Of a DNA stretch of 64,000 nucleotides, positions 16,078 to 25,988 are shown one piece after another. A model generated the notes under the pieces. That model worked only from the letters and a program-made list of their open reading frames with translations. It had not been told where the DNA came from and ran no database searches. Source of the DNA: Runella rosea. GTDB taxonomy: Bacteria > Bacteroidota > Bacteroidia > Cytophagales > Spirosomataceae. Each line of letters starts with the position of its first letter. Position 1 is the first letter of the stretch. The position numbers and the translations under genes were made by a program. The stretch lies in the NCBI RefSeq assembly GCF_003325355.1, contig NZ_CP030850.1, positions 4,519,501-4,583,500 of the forward strand, written 5' to 3'.

Positions 16078-16941
16078 ATGTTTGGCTATATTATCTGGGA
16101 TGTAAATCCTGAAATTTTCAGTATCGGTAGTTTTTCCATTCGGTGGTATGGTCTGTTGTTTGCCTCTGGTTTTTTGGTAGGTCAACGCATCATGACGCAT
16201 GTTTTTCGTAAGGAAGGAATCAAAGAAACGTTGTTGGATTCGCTTTTGCTCACCATGGTTATTGCTACCGTATTGGGCGCGCGTTTCGGGCATTTTTTGT
16301 TTTATGAACCCGAAGTATTACTTAAAAATCCACTGCAAGTCATTACTCCTCCTTTTGCTGGTTTGGCCAGCCACGGAGCGGCTATCGGTATTTTGTTGGG
16401 GTTGTTTATTTACGCCCGCAACAAGAAAATGAGTTTTCTGTGGGTTTGTGACCGCATCGTGATTGTGGTGGCCCTTGCGGGTTGTTTTATTCGCCTCGGC
16501 AACCTGATGAATTCGGAGATTGTAGGAAAAGTAACGGACGTTCCGTGGGCGTTTGTGTTTACCCGCAACTATGAATTTACCCAGTATCCTCGTCATCCGG
16601 CGCAGTTGTATGAAGCTATTGCTTGCTTGGTGCTTTGTTTTATATTATTTCGCTTGTGGAGCCAACGCAAATCGCAGACGCCTCAGGGAATGTTGGTCGG
16701 AATCTTCTTGATTTGGGTGTTTGGGCTGCGTTTCGTGATTGAATTCTTCAAAGAAAATCAAGTGGCTTTTGAAAACGAACTTGCCTACAACATGGGACAG
16801 ATTTTGAGTATTCCAGTCGTGTTGTTAGGCGTTATATTTTTAATCTACGCGTTTAGAAACAAAGATAAAAAGCAGGTGACTTTTACCGACAGCGCCGCCG
16901 AAGAGGCAAACCGCGCAGAGTCGCAGGTGGCCAAATCATAA
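16078..16941 (+). CDS. lgt: prolipoprotein diacylglyceryl transferase Lgt
   Basis: Attaches diacylglycerol to the lipobox Cys of prelipoproteins in the inner membrane, the first step of lipoprotein maturation. 287 residues with about seven membrane segments. Family signatures: FSIRWYGLLFASGFLVG near residue 20, GLASHGAAIGILLGL near residue 100 (essential His), and RLGNLMNSEIVGKVTD near residue 140 (the Lgt signature, with Asn-Ser-Glu in place of the usual Asn-Gly-Glu). YEFTQYPRHPAQLYEAIACL and FGLRFVIEFFKENQ follow. The C-terminal tail of about 30 residues is hydrophilic and Lys/Ala/Glu-rich. Its substrates include the many lipoproteins in this window. Confidence 0.96.
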   Translation: MFGYIIWDVNPEIFSIGSFSIRWYGLLFASGFLVGQRIMTHVFRKEGIKETLLDSLLLTMVIATVLGARFGHFLFYEPEVLLKNPLQVITPPFAGLASHGAAIGILLGLFIYARNKKMSFLWVCDRIVIVVALAGCFIRLGNLMNSEIVGKVTDVPWAFVFTRNYEFTQYPRHPAQLYEAIACLVLCFILFRLWSQRKSQTPQGMLVGIFLIWVFGLRFVIEFFKENQVAFENELAYNMGQILSIPVVLLGVIFLIYAFRNKDKKQVTFTDSAAEEANRAESQVAKS

Positions 16942-17049
16942 CCGCTCAATAAATTTAACTTGTTGAGCGTAAAGCAGGTGTATAAAAAATGTAATTTCGG
17001 GGGAACATGTGTTCCCCTTTTTTTATTCATAAACCTAAAATAGTAGCAA

Positions 17050-17658
17050 ATGAAAACGATTAAACTCCTTGCGATTTTCCTGTCTTTGGCGGTTCTGACT
17101 TGGAATTGTGCCAGTAAAGATGCCGAAGAAGAGGCGAAAGAAGAACCTAAAAATGGTCTAGAAGCCCTTCAAAAACTGGGTGAAGAAGCCGAAAGAATGT
17201 CGAAAGAAGGCCCAAAAGAGACAGTTGATCCTAAATTGTTGAAGGAGCTACTACCAGCAGATGCCGATGGCCTCAAACGCAAGGAGGCATCGAGCGAAAA
17301 AAGCGCCGCGATGGGTTTTGGGGTTTCGACCGCCAAAGCTTCTTATCGCGATGACAACGGACAGGATATTGACGTAAATATCACCGACGTGGCGGGCATG
17401 GGCGTGGCGCTGATGGGCATGGCAGCGTGGTCGATGGCTTCGATTGACAAAGAAACCGAAACGGGCTACGAAAAAACCACTGAATATAAAGGCCACAAAG
17501 CGTTTGAGAAATATAACACACAATCCAAAAACGGTGAAATATCGGTCATTGTCGCCAATCGGTACATTGTTCAGGTAGAAGGCCGCGATGTTGCTATGGA
17601 CAAAATCAAGTCTGTTTTGGATGACATTGACTTGGATAAACTGGCGGACATTAAGTAA
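17050..17658 (+). CDS. hypothetical lipoprotein
   Basis: 202 residues. Lipoprotein signal MKTIKLLAIFLSLAVLTWNCAS with the Cys near residue 20, then a strongly charged linker (DAEEEAKEEP, repeated Glu/Lys) and a compact domain. The latter contains KASYRDDNGQDIDVNITDVAGMGVALMGMAAWSM and YKGHKAFEKYNTQSKNGEISVIVANRYIVQVEGRDV. This reads as a repeated strand-helix fold similar to small Bacteroidetes domains of unknown function that end in a motif like VANRY-V-EG. I cannot name a function. The gene stands alone between lgt and a bidirectional terminator. Confidence 0.8.
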   Translation: MKTIKLLAIFLSLAVLTWNCASKDAEEEAKEEPKNGLEALQKLGEEAERMSKEGPKETVDPKLLKELLPADADGLKRKEASSEKSAAMGFGVSTAKASYRDDNGQDIDVNITDVAGMGVALMGMAAWSMASIDKETETGYEKTTEYKGHKAFEKYNTQSKNGEISVIVANRYIVQVEGRDVAMDKIKSVLDDIDLDKLADIK

Positions 17659-17704
17659 GCACTCAGGAGCCAGAAGCGAGGAGTGAGAATAAATGCACAT
17701 CTAG

Positions 17705-17744
17705 AAAAAGCTTTGAAGGATAAACTTGTCCTTCAAAGCTTTTT
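17705..17744. terminator. bidirectional terminator
   Basis: AAAAAGCTTTGAAGGA (17705-17720) and its exact complement (17729-17744) form a perfect 16-bp stem with an 8-base loop and T-runs in both directions. It separates the plus-strand lipoprotein gene from convergent kynU. Confidence 0.88.
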
Positions 17745-17758
17745 TTGGGGAGTTAGGT

Positions 17759-19057
17759 TTAAAAATTCCAATAATTTTCCAGTGCTTCGCCAACTTTCCA
17801 TACGTCTTCAAAACAATTATATAAAGGAATTGGGCTAAGACGGATGCAGTTGGGCTCGCGCCAATCCCCAATGATTCCCTGCGCGGTTAAGTAATCAAAT
17901 ACTTTTTTACCTTCATTGTCAATCAATAACGAAAGCTGACAGCCGCGTTGGGCGGGCTCGGAGGGAGTCATTAGGCGGATTTTTTCCGTTTCTGCTTTTT
18001 GATTGAGGCGTTGTATCATGACTTCTAAAAAGCCCGTTAGCGCCACACTTTTTGTTCTTAAATTTTCAATACCTGCTTCTTCAAAGACTGCCAACGACGC
18101 GCGATGAACCGCCAGCGCCATAATGTTGGGCGTGCTTAATTGCCAGCCTGCGGCGCCTTGCATGGGCACGAAACCTTTGGTCATTTCAAATCGTCGGGCT
18201 TCATCGTAGCCCCACCAGCCGGCCAGTCGTTGCACCGAAGCATTATGATGTTTTTCGTGAACAAATACCCCCGATACTCCTCCTGGGCCTGAATTGAGGT
18301 ATTTGTACGAACACCATACCGCAAAGTCTACCCCCCAGTCGTGTAATCGGAGCGGGATATTTCCCGCCGCGTGCGCCAAGTCAAAACCCACTATAATGCC
18401 GTATTGGTGCGCTAAAGTGGCAATGGCCTCCATGTCGTAGACCTGCCCCGTATAATAATGCAAGCCACTCATGCAAACCAACGCCAACTCGTTGGCATTT
18501 TGGCGGATAGCATCCAACAAATCTTCGGTACGAACGGTATATTCCCCCTTTCGTGGCGCTACCTCAATCAGGGCGGTGGCGGGGTCATAGCCCCTAAATT
18601 TTAGATGAGTTTCAATGGCATACTGGTCGGATGGAAAGTCACCCGCTACCGTCAAGACTTTATAGTGTTGTGCAGTAGGTTGATAAAATGACGTCCACAT
18701 CAAATGCAAGTTGACGGTCAAGTGATTCATTGGGCAAACCTCTTCAGGAAGTGCCCCTACTATTTTGGCCAACGATTGTTGACAATAACGGTGGTAGCCT
18801 AGCCACGATTCTTCCCCTTCAAACCATCCCTCCACGCCGTAGTTTTGCCACGTGGTAAGTTCGCGGTCGATGGCTTCCCGAGCAGATTTGGGTTGCAGTC
18901 CTAAGGAGTTGCCGCACAGATAAACCAACGTTTTTCCGTTGTGTTGCGGATGGTAAAACCGTTCTCGAAAGCTGCGTAGGGTATCCTGTTGGTCTTTTTC
19001 CAAGGCCCAATCGTGCAGTTCTTGAGAAGAGAGCGGAAGTAAATGTTTAGGATTCAC
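17759..19057 (-). CDS. kynU: kynureninase
   Basis: PLP enzyme that cleaves kynurenine or 3-hydroxykynurenine to (3-hydroxy)anthranilate and alanine, in tryptophan breakdown and de novo NAD synthesis. 432 residues, normal length. YLCGNSLGLQPKSAR near residue 46 is the family start signature; FPSDQYAIETHL and GFDLAHAAGNIPL (Asp for the pyridine nitrogen) follow. WCSYKYLNSGPGG near residue 250 holds the PLP Lys. LSTPNIMAL and the C-terminal IIGDWREPNCIRLSPIPLYN complete the pattern. The start is GTG at 19057; no ATG lies upstream before a stop. No kynurenine monooxygenase or tryptophan dioxygenase is in the window. Confidence 0.95.
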   Translation of the reverse strand: MNPKHLLPLSSQELHDWALEKDQQDTLRSFRERFYHPQHNGKTLVYLCGNSLGLQPKSAREAIDRELTTWQNYGVEGWFEGEESWLGYHRYCQQSLAKIVGALPEEVCPMNHLTVNLHLMWTSFYQPTAQHYKVLTVAGDFPSDQYAIETHLKFRGYDPATALIEVAPRKGEYTVRTEDLLDAIRQNANELALVCMSGLHYYTGQVYDMEAIATLAHQYGIIVGFDLAHAAGNIPLRLHDWGVDFAVWCSYKYLNSGPGGVSGVFVHEKHHNASVQRLAGWWGYDEARRFEMTKGFVPMQGAAGWQLSTPNIMALAVHRASLAVFEEAGIENLRTKSVALTGFLEVMIQRLNQKAETEKIRLMTPSEPAQRGCQLSLLIDNEGKKVFDYLTAQGIIGDWREPNCIRLSPIPLYNCFEDVWKVGEALENYWNF

Positions 19058-19140
19058 GTGTTTTTTGGTTTACCATTAAACAAAATAAAACCCCTTTGGT
19101 TGAGGCCAAAGGGGAAGAACGCACAGAATGTTGCAGGAAA

Positions 19141-19587
19141 TTATTTTTTGCTTGCCACCATTTTGGCAAACTTAATGAGCTCAGGCCCGTCCATTGCGCC
19201 TAAATGCATGGTAACAACTTTGCCGTTTCCATTGATAAAAAACAATGAAGGATAACCTTCAATTGGGTACATTGTGGCCAATCGGGGGCCTTCGCCCTCT
19301 TCCATGTCTTTTTTGATATTGATGAAATTAGCATTGAAGTATTCGCCAACGTCGCTGCGGGTAAAGACGTTTTTTTGAAGCATTTTACAAGGACCGCACC
19401 AACTGGTATAAGCATCAAAAAAGATTAATTTCTTCTCTTTTTTGGCTTTTTCAAGTGCTTTTGCCCAAGGTAACTCAACAAACTGAATACCGGAAGCGGC
19501 GGGAGCTGTTGTGACCTTTGGGGTTGTAGCGGCAATGCCTGACAGCATCAGGAGGGCTATTGCTAAAGCAGAGATGAAGCGTTGCAT
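19141..19587 (-). CDS. secreted thioredoxin-fold protein
   Basis: 148 residues from the ATG at 19587; a longer reading to 19677 overlaps the upstream gene and places the signal peptide internally. The signal peptide MQRFISALAIALLMLSGIAA is followed by a thioredoxin domain with active site TSWCGPCKMLQ (CGPC) near residue 60 and the cis-Pro loop EGYPSLFFINGNG near residue 108. The insert KNVFTRSDVGEYFNANFINIKKDMEEGEGPRLA is like the DUF255/thioredoxin_7 group. It should act as a periplasmic thiol-disulphide oxidoreductase. CGPC suggests a reductant rather than an oxidase. No partner is evident. Confidence 0.88.
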   Translation of the reverse strand: MQRFISALAIALLMLSGIAATTPKVTTAPAASGIQFVELPWAKALEKAKKEKKLIFFDAYTSWCGPCKMLQKNVFTRSDVGEYFNANFINIKKDMEEGEGPRLATMYPIEGYPSLFFINGNGKVVTMHLGAMDGPELIKFAKMVASKK

Positions 19588-19670
19588 TGGTATAACTGTT
19601 TTTGTTTTAAAGTATGTTTTGAATTTACAACGCAAATTTCGTGCAAAATGGTTTATTGCGTCATGAAAAC

Positions 19671-21410
19671 TTACCAAATCAAGGAATAATGCAATGAGCC
19701 AGTAAGTGGTAACAGCAGTTCTTGTTGTCCTTTGACGGTACGAACCACGGGCTTGCTTTTAGGGTCAATGCGCACATAATACCTTTGGCCGTCAATTTCA
19801 TACAAGCCTTTTTCTAACAATGAAATGCTCTTGCCCGCTACTAACCGAACGTACGTATTCGGCAGATTACTAGCAGTGATGGTACGCGTAAGTCCGCCGT
19901 TTTCGGGGGCTATTTCGTCGGTGATGTCGCCGTTACGAGTACGGTAAGTTAGTGTGGGGATTCCTGCGGGGTTTAGGCGATACCCTTTAAATGATAAATC
20001 AACCGACGAATCGGGCCACGCGGTGTTGAGGTCGGTCAACACGGCAAAGTCGGTTTGACCAGCGGTGAGGATGGCCGAGCCCATCGGATGCAGAATCTGC
20101 GGTTCGCCGCGCTCGTACCACATCTCGGTCACGTTGGCAAATCCACCCTTCCAAAATTGAAGAATAGAACCGCGATTAAGGTCTAAGCTGTAATGAATGC
20201 CTTCGGGCGTACCGACCGAAAGGCAATGCGTGCGCTTGTTTTTTTCGCCTTCGCGTTGAATGAACGAGCGTACTAATTCAGCTTTGCCAGTAGCGATTAC
20301 TTCAATAGTAGGGATGGGCGTGGGTTCGGGTAAAGACGAAGTCACATGCAAAGGATACTGACGTACACCCTGCGTAGCCACAAACATTCCCAACCCAGGC
20401 CGACGCCACGTAAACTTGTGATGATGGAGACGGAAAGGGTGCAAACCTTTGGTTAAATGAACCGTAATGGGTACGTAATTTTGTAGGAAGTCATTCCATT
20501 GGTAAGGTAAGACCGTTTTGCCGTCAATCTCAAGAGCAGCGTTGGACATATAGGCCAGTTGGAAGGTATAATCAGCTTCCTGCGCCACGTCCAGTTGGCC
20601 GTCGTACAGTAAATAATAACTGTTGTTTCCCATTCCCCATTCGCGGGTCAGTATAGACGTTGTGTCTTTTTTGAGAAGGTTTTCGGCCAAAAGTTCTTTG
20701 GGTTTATCATTGCCCGCTTTGTACAACATGTAGGAAAGGTTGCGTAGCGCTACAGGGCGGGTATCATTCAGCAATTGATAAAAGACGTTACGGAAGGCGG
20801 CCATACCCGACACTACTTCCAGCGATAGGGCTGTTTCGGTCGTGGGTGGAGTGCTAAGAAAAGCATTCTCCTGAACGGTGACGCCGTTGAGGACCAGTTT
20901 TTCAATTTGTGCGGCAGTGGTTTGACCTGCTCTCTTAAATTGGACTGTCATGCTCTGCCAAAGGCCAGGAGCTTTGGCGGCATTTTGCAGGGGGGGCAAT
21001 GCCCCAATACCCGCGCTGACGTTTGCGTCCAATCGGGGGCTTTTCCAGCTGTCATTGAGTCGTATGGCGTAGCCTCCGGGAAGGGTTAAGGCAGCATTGG
21101 TGCCGGGTGCCAGCATGAACTCCATCTTCAGCACAATATCACCTACCCCAAGGGCAACGGCGGCTTTGGCTCCCGTTTTTCCCAAAATAAGGCTGGTGTT
21201 CTTATCGGTAGAAGGAGTGGTTTTAACAAACGATGCTTTTTCTGGATGCAAGGTCACCGATCCCGCCGCTTTCCAGTCGCCCGATAGTTGAAAGGGGGCG
21301 TTTCCGTCGGTGGCGAGTTGCGTCATGCCCTGGTTCTGGGCATTGAGCGAAAAAATCAAACCGGCCGCCAAAAGTAGGCAGCCGGTTTGGAAAGCAATAT
21401 GTATTTTCAT
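19671..21410 (-). CDS. secreted DUF1080/PA14-like protein, probable carbohydrate-related
   Basis: 579 residues from the ATG at 21410, with a signal peptide (MKIHIAFQTGCLLLAAGLIFSLNA). Residues about 30-210 look like a concanavalin-type sandwich of the DUF1080 (3-keto-disaccharide hydrolase) kind (LSGDWKAAGSVTL, IVLKMEFMLAPGTNAALTLPGGYAIRLND). Residues about 240-360 resemble a PA14 carbohydrate-binding module (EADYTFQLAYMSNAALEIDGKTVLP, LTKGLHPFRLHHHKF). The last 200 residues form further beta structure (HPMGSAILTAG, LSFKGYRLNPAGIPTLTYR) as seen after PA14 domains in membrane-anchored sugar dehydrogenase or cytochrome proteins. No haem motif CxxCH is present. Catalytic function is not assured. 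Family assignment is by eye. Confidence 0.68.
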   Translation of the reverse strand: MKIHIAFQTGCLLLAAGLIFSLNAQNQGMTQLATDGNAPFQLSGDWKAAGSVTLHPEKASFVKTTPSTDKNTSLILGKTGAKAAVALGVGDIVLKMEFMLAPGTNAALTLPGGYAIRLNDSWKSPRLDANVSAGIGALPPLQNAAKAPGLWQSMTVQFKRAGQTTAAQIEKLVLNGVTVQENAFLSTPPTTETALSLEVVSGMAAFRNVFYQLLNDTRPVALRNLSYMLYKAGNDKPKELLAENLLKKDTTSILTREWGMGNNSYYLLYDGQLDVAQEADYTFQLAYMSNAALEIDGKTVLPYQWNDFLQNYVPITVHLTKGLHPFRLHHHKFTWRRPGLGMFVATQGVRQYPLHVTSSLPEPTPIPTIEVIATGKAELVRSFIQREGEKNKRTHCLSVGTPEGIHYSLDLNRGSILQFWKGGFANVTEMWYERGEPQILHPMGSAILTAGQTDFAVLTDLNTAWPDSSVDLSFKGYRLNPAGIPTLTYRTRNGDITDEIAPENGGLTRTITASNLPNTYVRLVAGKSISLLEKGLYEIDGQRYYVRIDPKSKPVVRTVKGQQELLLPLTGSLHYSLIW

Positions 21411-21467
21411 ATTCAAGGAATGTCGTCGTTTTATGTATTACTAGTCAAAAACGTTGACGTATTATTT

Positions 21468-24400
21468 CTACTGTACTTTTAAGATTTTTCGTCGGGCAAT
21501 TTGACCATCACGCTCGGCATTTAGGAAGTACATTCCAGGGGCCAGATGGCTGAAATCCAACTCGTCTTTGTTTGACGTGGTTTGTTGACGTAATATAATT
21601 CGTCCCAAACCATCAGTTACAGTCATCGAAACCGTCTTGCCAGTGGTTCCGTCGATTTCGATGGTACAGCGAGCCTGAACTGGCACTGGATACACTTTAA
21701 TCCATTCACTGCTGAGGGCAGGCTCTACGCCCAACACAGGGTCTACGATGAGCACAAACCGAGAGGTAGCAGGTCCGTTTCCGCAACTATTACTGATGGA
21801 TACTACGCTGTAAGTATTGGTCTTGCCTGGTCTGACGGTAAATTCATAGGGTGTAAGGGAGGTTGAGAAAGTAGTATCTTTTGTTGAAAGACTATCCCGA
21901 TACGTGATGTTCCAAGGGGTTTCGCCCGTAAAGGCAATTGCCAGTTTAGCACTCTCATTTTCATAGATTCTGGTAGGGCCAGAAATGGTAGCGGTCGGCA
22001 ATTCCCGGATATTGATTTGAACAGGACTTAGTTTTCCTTTTATCGTAAAATTATTTCCTGCTACCGAAGCCAGACCCACAATTCTCAAATAATAAGTACC
22101 GCCCAAAGTAGCATTGGGAATAGTAGCTCTAACGGGACTGTTGTTTCCTTCTGTCGGAATCGTTTGGAAACTGGCATCATCCATTGTTTTAGAAATTTGC
22201 ACCCGGAATTGTGTACTAGAAGGGAAAAAGTCGGATGAGAAATAAGGAATCGTAAACGTTTGGCTAGCACAAATGGTGGTAGCACTTGGATTTCCAACAT
22301 CAATGGTGGCTATTTTTACCTGCACAGAAGCACTGCCCGCAGGGGTTCCTTCCCCGCAATTGTTGGTAATTTTTGTGACGTTATAAATGGTTGACTCAAG
22401 GGGATAGACTTGAATCGTTACGGGATTCTGAGGAGTCGTGAATGTTGAGCCGTTGGAAAGCGTATACGTCCAAGGGCCTTGTCCTGTAAAAGCAATGGTT
22501 AAATTGCTGGGCTCTCCCTGTGTAATTGCGCCACCGCCCGTAAGGGTTGCGCTAGGAAGTGGTTGAATCACTACGGTAATTTCTGCTCTTGGACTTTCGC
22601 AGGTATTAGTACCAGTTTGGGTTACATAAAACTGGTAGGTGCCGGGCGTTTGGGTGGGCGGAATGTTAGGCGTATCTTGAGGTGTACCGCCTGTTTTGTT
22701 GGTATTGTACCATTTTAATCTTTCTCCTGTTGCCTGAAGTGGCTGAGGGGTAGAATTTTGGCAACTTACCACTGGAACACTACTTACCATTGGTAGCGGA
22801 GTGGTACGAACGTTGACTTTGATTTCAGTACGCCCACCTCGGCAGCCGTCTAGTACTTGCAACACGGCAAACGTTCCAACAAATCCTGCATCGGTCGTAA
22901 TCACAGGCGCATTACCCGTTTCGTTGCTGTTGGGTAAAATCCAGACCAAACTTTGTCCAGTACCTTCCAATTTAGCGTCTAATTGAACCGACGGGTCAAA
23001 TTGGCAAAGCAAATATTCCTGTTTCGGTACATTTGGAAAAGGAGGTAAGGGTTTGGTGGTGACCTGTATCTGAGTGCGCGGGCTTTCGCAATTGAACTGG
23101 TTAGTTTGCGTTACATAAAAGCTTGCCGTTCCAACTGTTCCCGTTGAAGGAGTAGGGGCAAATCCATCTCCTGTCCCTCCAGTGGGCTGATTATACCACC
23201 TCAGATTCTCACCGTTGGCGGACAACTGCTGTGCATTTGCGGTATTGCAATAAAAAATTGGAGTGCTTGCACTTGGATTGCCAGGGGTTGGATTGACCGT
23301 GACCACCAACTGACCCCGAAGACTTTCGCAGGTGAAACTGTTGGTTTGTGAAACGTAGAAACTAGTTTGCCCTGGAGAAGTCGTAGACGGCGTTGGGGCT
23401 GCGGTGTTGGAAGTGCCTCCCGAGGCGCTGGTGCCGTACCATTTCAGGGTGTTGCCCGCATCAGCAGAAGCATTTAAAGCAACTGCGGTAGCATTTTGAC
23501 AATACTGAATAGGGTTTACGCCAGGTCTGCCGGGCGTAGGGTTGATGGTAACCGTAATTTGCGCGCGCGGACCTTCACAGTTAAACCCATTGGTTTGGCT
23601 TACATAATAATTAATTGCCCCTGCATTTGCAGTACTTGGTATAGGCGCTGTTGTAGTGGCTGTTCCGCCCGTGGAAACTGTATACCACTTGAGGCTATTT
23701 CCAGTAGCTGTTAGTGGGCTGGCTCCGTAGGTTTGGCAATAAGGAGCTGGATTAGTGGTACTGGGAGCTGATGGCAATGGATTCGTATTTACGGTAATTT
23801 GCGCGCGTGGGCCTTCGCACCCTGCAAAACCTGAAACAGCATATAACGTCTGAGAAACGTAAAAATTGGCCGTTCCTACGGTGCTAGTCGATGGCGTGGG
23901 GGCTGTTCCGCTGGCCGAACCGCCTGAGGCTGCGGTGTACCAGTTAACGGTAGCACCTGAACCCGTATTGGCGCTTAAAGCTACGGATGGGGCATTTTGA
24001 CAATAAGCAACTGGTGAGCTAACGCCTGGGGTGGGTGTTACATAAACCGTGGTGGTTATTTGAACTTTGGGACTTTCGCAGTTAGCGGGTGAGCCCGAAA
24101 TTTGCGAAACATTATAAGTCGTAACTGCGGTACTTCCTACGTTGGTGGAAGGTGTGGGGGCCGTTGTGCCGATGAAGGAATTGCCATTGTACCAGCGAAG
24201 TGTATTGCCACCGCTCGCCGTAGCTGCCAGAGGGGTTGCGGAAGCATCTTTACAGTAAAGTACGGTATTTGTTGCCACGGATGGCGCTGCGGGGATGGCA
24301 TTGATAACCACACTAATGGGCGCCCGTGAGCTTTCGCAGGTATTGCTTATTTGACTAACATAATAGGTCGTCGTGCCTACACTTCCTGTAGTAGGTGTTG

Positions 24401-25901
24401 GGGCGGTCGAGCTTGATGAACCTCCCGAAGCGTTTGTTCCCCACCATAGTAAGTTGGCACCGCCAGAAGCAGTTGCAGATAGCGGGCCTGCCCCTGCGTT
24501 AAGACATAAATTGACAGGTGAAGTGACCGACGGAGCGTTAGGGATAGCGTTTACTTGTACGACAACTCCAGTTCGAGGACTGCTTTCACAACCTGTTGTG
24601 TTATTCTTTTGGGTAACATAATACGTTATCTGGCCCGTTGAGGAGGTACTCGGAACGGTTGCGGTAGTTGAACTGCTTCCTCCCGAAGAAGAAGTTCCAT
24701 ACCAAAGTAATGAATTCCCGCCCGAGGCGTTTACGTAATTGCCCAACGATGTGGCGGTTCTGTTTTGACATTCATTAATCGGTAATCCTACCGAAATAGA
24801 AGGAGGAGCGGTGTAATTGACCGTAACTGTCACTTTGGTACGGGGCACAAACTCGCACCCAAACGAAGTGGCTTGCGTTACATAATATTCCGTAACCGTA
24901 GTGTTGTTGACGTTGGTATTAGGAGTGGGAGCCCCGCCAAGCTGGGTTGAGTTGTTGCTTGCGTACCATCTTATGGTATTGCCAGAGGTAGGGGTCGCAC
25001 TTAACGCAGAAGCGGACTGTCCTTGGCAATAAACCACGTTTGTATTGGTGACAGGGGCGGTTGCAGCCCGTTGATTTATGTTGACAGTGATGGTGGTGCG
25101 GCTACTTTCGCAATTATTTACCGTTTGACTCACGTAATAAAGTTGTGTTCCTGCCCCACCTGTATTGGGCGTGGGGGCGGTTGTACTTCCCATTCCGCCT
25201 GACGAAGTGGTGTACCACTTCAAATTGCTACCGTTTGCCGAAAGCGGCCCAGGTGTATCTCCCTGACAATAATTGAGGGTGCTTTGTGAAACGGTTGGGG
25301 GAGCGGTAAAAATGACATTGACGGTAATTTGGGTACGACTGCTTTCACAACCATTGACGGTTTGACTCACGTAATAAAACTGCGTCCCCGCACTACCCGT
25401 ATTTGGGGTGGGGGCGATCGTATTTCCTGTTCCTCCCGAAGCAACAGTGTACCACTTTAGGTTACTGCCAGTAGCGCTTAACTGCGAAGCGGTAGCTCCC
25501 AAGCAATAATTGACCGTAGTGGATGGAACCGTAGGGTTGGAGGGTGGAGTGCCTATTTGTAACGTTTGAGTGCTGGCTGCCGACGTGGTCGCTCCTGATA
25601 TTACCCGAACTTTGAATCCGTTGCCTGTGATGTTGGGAAGGGTGGCCGATACAGGGCTACTGGTACCAGTACCGATATTGGTGGGAGATGCAAAACTTCC
25701 CGCTGAGTTTGACAGCTGTACCGTAAACGTGGTAAGTGCGCTGGTAAACGTCACTCTGATGCTTGTACCCGTACAAAAATCAGACGTTGGTACGTTTGAG
25801 GTATTATTCACGGTTACGTTCGTAATCTGCGCTACACCCGTAATTGCTAACCCACAGACCAGTAAAGTTGCGTAGCTAAGAATAAGTAGTTTTTTTAACA
25901 T
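21468..25901 (-). CDS. giant T9SS-secreted surface protein with about 12 Ig-like repeats
   Basis: 1477 residues with a signal peptide (MLKKLLILSYATLLVCGLAITGVA). After a first domain come about twelve tandem repeats of 75-95 residues (roughly residues 120-1110). Each starts with a Tyr/Leu-Cys pattern such as YCQG or YCQN, passes through SLKWYT.ASGG, a TAPTPST turn and YYVSQT, and ends CESSR.QITV. The two Cys per repeat could form one disulphide. Three further beta domains follow. The C-terminal 75 residues (VYPVPVQARCTIEI to MYFLNAERDG and KILKVQ) are a type A T9SS sorting domain, so the protein should be exported by type IX secretion and attached to the cell surface or released. The likely role is adhesion or matrix; no enzyme domain is visible. 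Confidence 0.88.
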   Translation of the reverse strand: MLKKLLILSYATLLVCGLAITGVAQITNVTVNNTSNVPTSDFCTGTSIRVTFTSALTTFTVQLSNSAGSFASPTNIGTGTSSPVSATLPNITGNGFKVRVISGATTSAASTQTLQIGTPPSNPTVPSTTVNYCLGATASQLSATGSNLKWYTVASGGTGNTIAPTPNTGSAGTQFYYVSQTVNGCESSRTQITVNVIFTAPPTVSQSTLNYCQGDTPGPLSANGSNLKWYTTSSGGMGSTTAPTPNTGGAGTQLYYVSQTVNNCESSRTTITVNINQRAATAPVTNTNVVYCQGQSASALSATPTSGNTIRWYASNNSTQLGGAPTPNTNVNNTTVTEYYVTQATSFGCEFVPRTKVTVTVNYTAPPSISVGLPINECQNRTATSLGNYVNASGGNSLLWYGTSSSGGSSSTTATVPSTSSTGQITYYVTQKNNTTGCESSPRTGVVVQVNAIPNAPSVTSPVNLCLNAGAGPLSATASGGANLLWWGTNASGGSSSSTAPTPTTGSVGTTTYYVSQISNTCESSRAPISVVINAIPAAPSVATNTVLYCKDASATPLAATASGGNTLRWYNGNSFIGTTAPTPSTNVGSTAVTTYNVSQISGSPANCESPKVQITTTVYVTPTPGVSSPVAYCQNAPSVALSANTGSGATVNWYTAASGGSASGTAPTPSTSTVGTANFYVSQTLYAVSGFAGCEGPRAQITVNTNPLPSAPSTTNPAPYCQTYGASPLTATGNSLKWYTVSTGGTATTTAPIPSTANAGAINYYVSQTNGFNCEGPRAQITVTINPTPGRPGVNPIQYCQNATAVALNASADAGNTLKWYGTSASGGTSNTAAPTPSTTSPGQTSFYVSQTNSFTCESLRGQLVVTVNPTPGNPSASTPIFYCNTANAQQLSANGENLRWYNQPTGGTGDGFAPTPSTGTVGTASFYVTQTNQFNCESPRTQIQVTTKPLPPFPNVPKQEYLLCQFDPSVQLDAKLEGTGQSLVWILPNSNETGNAPVITTDAGFVGTFAVLQVLDGCRGGRTEIKVNVRTTPLPMVSSVPVVSCQNSTPQPLQATGERLKWYNTNKTGGTPQDTPNIPPTQTPGTYQFYVTQTGTNTCESPRAEITVVIQPLPSATLTGGGAITQGEPSNLTIAFTGQGPWTYTLSNGSTFTTPQNPVTIQVYPLESTIYNVTKITNNCGEGTPAGSASVQVKIATIDVGNPSATTICASQTFTIPYFSSDFFPSSTQFRVQISKTMDDASFQTIPTEGNNSPVRATIPNATLGGTYYLRIVGLASVAGNNFTIKGKLSPVQINIRELPTATISGPTRIYENESAKLAIAFTGETPWNITYRDSLSTKDTTFSTSLTPYEFTVRPGKTNTYSVVSISNSCGNGPATSRFVLIVDPVLGVEPALSSEWIKVYPVPVQARCTIEIDGTTGKTVSMTVTDGLGRIILRQQTTSNKDELDFSHLAPGMYFLNAERDGQIARRKILKVQ

Positions 25902-25988
25902 AACTTAAATTAGAAATAGGTTTTTTTTGTAAAAAACGCTTAAAATTAGTGCTTTATTGAAAACAGTCCTCTTTTCTGACGACAAGAT

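Noticed and set aside
22801-25875. Several plus-strand frames opposite the repeat protein
   Set aside because: They follow the repeats of the giant T9SS gene in mirror image and are only apparent because of the repeated codons.
21468-25901. CRISPR-like repetition in 22-25.6 kb
   Set aside because: The periodicity is about 250 bases, lies in frame, and codes for diverged protein modules, not short exact repeats with spacers.
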